From assembly GCF_947500255.1 (NCBI RefSeq), contig NZ_CANMRL010000001.1, forward strand, positions 620,001 to 684,000: a stretch of DNA of 64,000 nucleotides, in the 5' to 3' direction. Source of the DNA: an uncultured Psychroserpens sp. Its GTDB lineage: Bacteria; Bacteroidota; Bacteroidia; Flavobacteriales; Flavobacteriaceae. Every line of letters begins with the position of its first letter. The first letter of the stretch is position 1. The notes beneath the pieces were generated by a model that made no database searches, was not told the origin of the DNA, and saw only the letters and a list, made by a program, of their open reading frames with translations. This document shows, piece after piece, positions 62,601-64,000 of the stretch. The position numbers were made by a program, and so were the translations under genes.

Positions 62601-63884
62601 ACTTCCAACTGGTGCTACATATCCTAAAGTCGTTTGACCTTCAACGTTATCTGGTATACCATCATTATCACTATCTAAATCTAAGTGGTTATATTTTCCA
62701 TCATTATCAAAATCTTCTCCAGTAATAATGACTAATGAATTAGCATTAAAATCTAAAAATTCACATTGGGTAAAAGACATACCAAATTGACGTTTAGTAG
62801 TTGAGCTGCCGGTTTTGATTCCTTGCATTCTCATAGTAAATGAATTACCAATAAATTGATAATACGCTCTTAGTACTTTCAATGTTGAAAAACCTGGTCC
62901 TTCTTGCAGTCCAGAAGCACTAATTTGCACATCACTACCTACTGGTAAAACTTCCAAAGAAGTAGGATTCTCAGTTCCATATGCTGCAGGATTGTAGTAA
63001 ACAACCGATTCTTTCATACTACCACTACCATCACAATCCCATGTAATTCCATTAATTCTAAATATTTCCGTTGAAGGTGTTGTTGTTCCAGAATTGACAA
63101 CAGTAAATTTAAATGTTACTCCAGGAGTACCTACACCTGTAAGATTTAGTTCTGTTTGCAAGTATGTAGGATTATCTACGGTATCAACATCTATGTTTGC
63201 AATGGTTGCATTGGTCATTTCAGTAACTTCCATGAGAACATCATACCCTTGGATGGCATTTCCAAATCTGTATACCGAACCTACTAGGCCTTCAGCAGCA
63301 GTACTAGCTGCGGCATCATAGCTTCCATTTTCGAATTTTAATTCTGGTAAAGTACATTCGAACCTATCTTGACCAAGGTTTTCTGCTCCATCAGTAATTC
63401 CATCTCCATCATCATCATAATCTAAATAATCTGCATAACCATCTTGATCTGTATCTAATTGAGCATTACAAGTTGCGTCACCACCAGATACATTAAAAAA
63501 TACGGTTGAACCAGTTGTACTAGCACTGGTACCATTGTCATTAATAACTTGAACTCCAGCTACTGTTACAGTAACATATCCACTTTGCCAACCATCATTG
63601 GCAATATCGTACATTTTGATGTAGTAATTATTACCATTGGTAACACAACCTAAATCATATTTCGCACCATATTGGTCGGTAACACCTGCTTGAGTTGAAA
63701 CATAGCATTGGTTATCATCACAAATAGTGGCAATCAAATCGTTTGCTGTGTTGTAAATCTCAACTTTATTTTCGAACGAATTGCCACCCCATTTTACAGT
63801 GATTTGAACATCTGAGTTCTGGGCAATATTTTTATTACATATAAAAAATATGGCTAGCAGGCATAATAGTAGTTTTGTTCTCAT
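59601..63884 (-). CDS. large T9SS cargo protein with thrombospondin-3 repeats and LamG domain
   Basis: A 1427-residue secreted multidomain protein. Signal peptide (residues 1-21), an N-terminal beta domain with Cys pairs at about 55-80, a thrombospondin type 3-like calcium loop (143-170, DYDDDGDGITDGAEN), a beta sandwich at 175-380, three more D-x-D-x-DG calcium stretches (389-530), a LamG/concanavalin domain at about 541-700, long linker domains, and a C-terminal type A T9SS sorting domain (about 1345-1427, ending VVYLKMGSRVETKKIIIN). It is exported through the type IX system and anchored or released at the surface. Probable adhesin or enzyme; no catalytic residues recognised. The 116 bp upstream to the window end shows no obvious -7 box. 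Confidence 0.9.
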   Translation of the reverse strand: MRTKLLLCLLAIFFICNKNIAQNSDVQITVKWGGNSFENKVEIYNTANDLIATICDDNQCYVSTQAGVTDQYGAKYDLGCVTNGNNYYIKMYDIANDGWQSGYVTVTVAGVQVINDNGTSASTTGSTVFFNVSGGDATCNAQLDTDQDGYADYLDYDDDGDGITDGAENLGQDRFECTLPELKFENGSYDAAASTAAEGLVGSVYRFGNAIQGYDVLMEVTEMTNATIANIDVDTVDNPTYLQTELNLTGVGTPGVTFKFTVVNSGTTTPSTEIFRINGITWDCDGSGSMKESVVYYNPAAYGTENPTSLEVLPVGSDVQISASGLQEGPGFSTLKVLRAYYQFIGNSFTMRMQGIKTGSSTTKRQFGMSFTQCEFLDFNANSLVIITGEDFDNDGKYNHLDLDSDNDGIPDNVEGQTTLGYVAPVGSVSKFGIDTAYGEGIITVDTDDDNTPDVLDLDTDNDGLLDIKENGMADNISSFSDADNDGLDLLFEGSNTNDPLDVNDDINTPESSVLPDTDGDLYTGGDLDYRDLFNTNPPPSATLDFDGVDDYVVGTSVFSPITQTDTDGVTLMAWVKSDSNASDTNEKFVFGEENAIEVYITDKEIRATIKFVKSTGAIASRTIYKSTLEIERNVWRHIAVKVSFTDNRAYLFLDGEEAFSTNLINAVAFTSSTTSDEEVFRIGNRETLLSSSFFKGAIDEIRVFNTNLTEEEIQEIVYQEIENVGGQLKGAIIENTIDNVDWSNLELYYPLSNVQTNIIKDHSPKARDAKMYNITTIQEQTAPMPFETKQNGRWDHKDTWLHGDVWYIPGDEITQAASSGDDELISWGIYHIKNDVNLITSLDSQEGILALGLIVDSNNEFSVGDNSTDLQLNVSKYLKLDGTIDLSNDSQLIQGSNSDLVTSATGKILRRQEGNSSVYWYNYWSSPVGQLGATSLADNNTNTNNPNNSDYRLNMLKKGDGSAVEFTSAYDEVGKVSISWLYSYKNGIEYWDWSAVTPTSPVEPGVGYTQKGTGTSDSNQQFIFEGKPNNGTILIDVIDTGGNGSVPAVSKTDYLLGNPYASALDIHQFIDDNAGVIDGTLQLWQQWSGTSHNLDEYDGGYAQVNKMGSVRAYQFVGIEGANNGSQDGTKTPTRYLPVGQGFMTEIVADGTIEFNNGQRVFKKESDYAGNYNNGSIFFRNANTEEDSSISDETTEEPIMQKVRLEFSSVDGPATRRELLLGFSNFTSDDYDYGYDAKNVDENEDDLNLIFENQFMTMQAYSAISDDKIVPLSLMASGSYNYKIKATQFENFEEEQAIYLKDNLTGTYFDLKSDLAYEFSSDEGEFNNRFEIVFQSEQESLSTNDDDYQYNLIYFNNDSDKLFAKGLQTDVDQLMFLNILGQSVRAYKNLTAQELDNGIEVSNLSTGTYVVYLKMGSRVETKKIIIN

Positions 63885-64000
63885 AATATTATAGTTTGGG
63901 ACTATTTAATTATGTACTACTTAAATTTTAGTCTAATGGATTTTAACTTTGAGGGAAGTTTAATTATCTTAAAACCTTATGATTAGTTTTAAAATACAAC

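Noticed and set aside
59601-63884. Reading the calcium loops of the T9SS cargo as separate small genes
   Set aside because: The frame is continuous from signal peptide to sorting domain; the loops are typical thrombospondin-3-like repeats.
1-64000. CRISPR array, insertion sequence, prophage, integron or tRNA-associated island
   Set aside because: No spaced direct repeats, transposase, integrase, phage gene or tRNA was found on either strand; the gene order looks like core chromosome.

Overview
The window is a 64 kb piece of an AT-rich chromosome from a marine-type member of the Flavobacteriaceae (Bacteroidota). The evidence is consistent throughout: the gliding genes gldE and gldD, a type IX secretion cargo protein with a C-terminal sorting domain, a TonB-dependent receptor paired with a surface lipoprotein, a bacterial-type geranylgeranylglyceryl phosphate synthase, dipeptidyl-peptidase S46, a DksA-like protein without the zinc cysteines, no Shine-Dalgarno sequences, and many promoters with the Bacteroidota -7 box TAnnTTTG. 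It reads as core chromosome. I see no insertion sequence, phage, CRISPR array, rRNA or tRNA.

Layout. 0-2.8 kb (minus): a tightly overlapping operon for a phosphopantetheinyl transferase, GGGP synthase, a thiamine-binding-type protein, a PnuC transporter, a NadR-type kinase and the first codons of a further gene. 2.9-4.3 kb: ahcY behind a structured leader. 4.3-8.1 kb (minus): a secreted unknown, a DPP11-type peptidase and a lipoprotein with no normal start codon. 8.1-10.8 kb (plus): an aminotransferase, a lysine-rich secreted protein and an omega-amidase. 10.7-13.1 kb (minus): an Ig-like lipoprotein and comF. 13.1-15.7 kb: a coiled-coil membrane protein and glyS. 15.7-22.5 kb: a secreted unknown, a TM2 protein, a P1B-4 metal ATPase and a 1138-residue outer-membrane protein. 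22.6-25.5 kb (plus): xth, an OmpA-family lipoprotein and an aldo/keto reductase. 25.5-28.0 kb (plus): a small accessory-looking unit (a 72-aa membrane protein, a 502-aa lipoprotein and a secreted protein) whose two promoters share sequence and carry inverted repeats. 28.0-30.2 kb (minus): hup, a 29-residue COX24-like protein and rng. 30.3-33.9 kb (plus): the conserved mutY-ssb-gldE-gldD run. 33.9-38.2 kb (minus): lipoprotein plus TonB receptor. 38.4-43.1 kb (minus): DUF3108, tryptophan dioxygenase, M23 peptidase and pgi. 43.2-45.5 kb (minus): hmgA-hppD for tyrosine breakdown. 45.7-49.8 kb (minus): uvrC and a patatin/barrel protein. 49.9-52.3 kb (plus): rimK, an AspA/AstE-type hydrolase and 5-formyl-THF cyclo-ligase. 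52.4-54.3 kb: a histidine kinase and receiver pair. 54.3-58.8 kb (minus): ileS-dksA-like-lspA. 58.9-63.9 kb (minus): a small membrane protein and a very large T9SS cargo protein.

The most notable observations are these. The isoleucyl-tRNA synthetase has the swapped signature GxHH instead of HxGH, known from mupirocin hyper-resistant type 2 enzymes. Five genes have a TAnnTTT-type box exactly 4 nt before the start codon, as leaderless transcripts would require. A 17-bp inverted repeat is wrapped around the promoter of the 26.0 kb lipoprotein. A near-perfect palindrome lies at the predicted hmgA transcription start. A lipoprotein gene has ATC where ATG is expected. A glutamate ligase (RimK) is directly followed by a deacylase that might edit its product. 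Statements about families come from recall of protein families without any database search.
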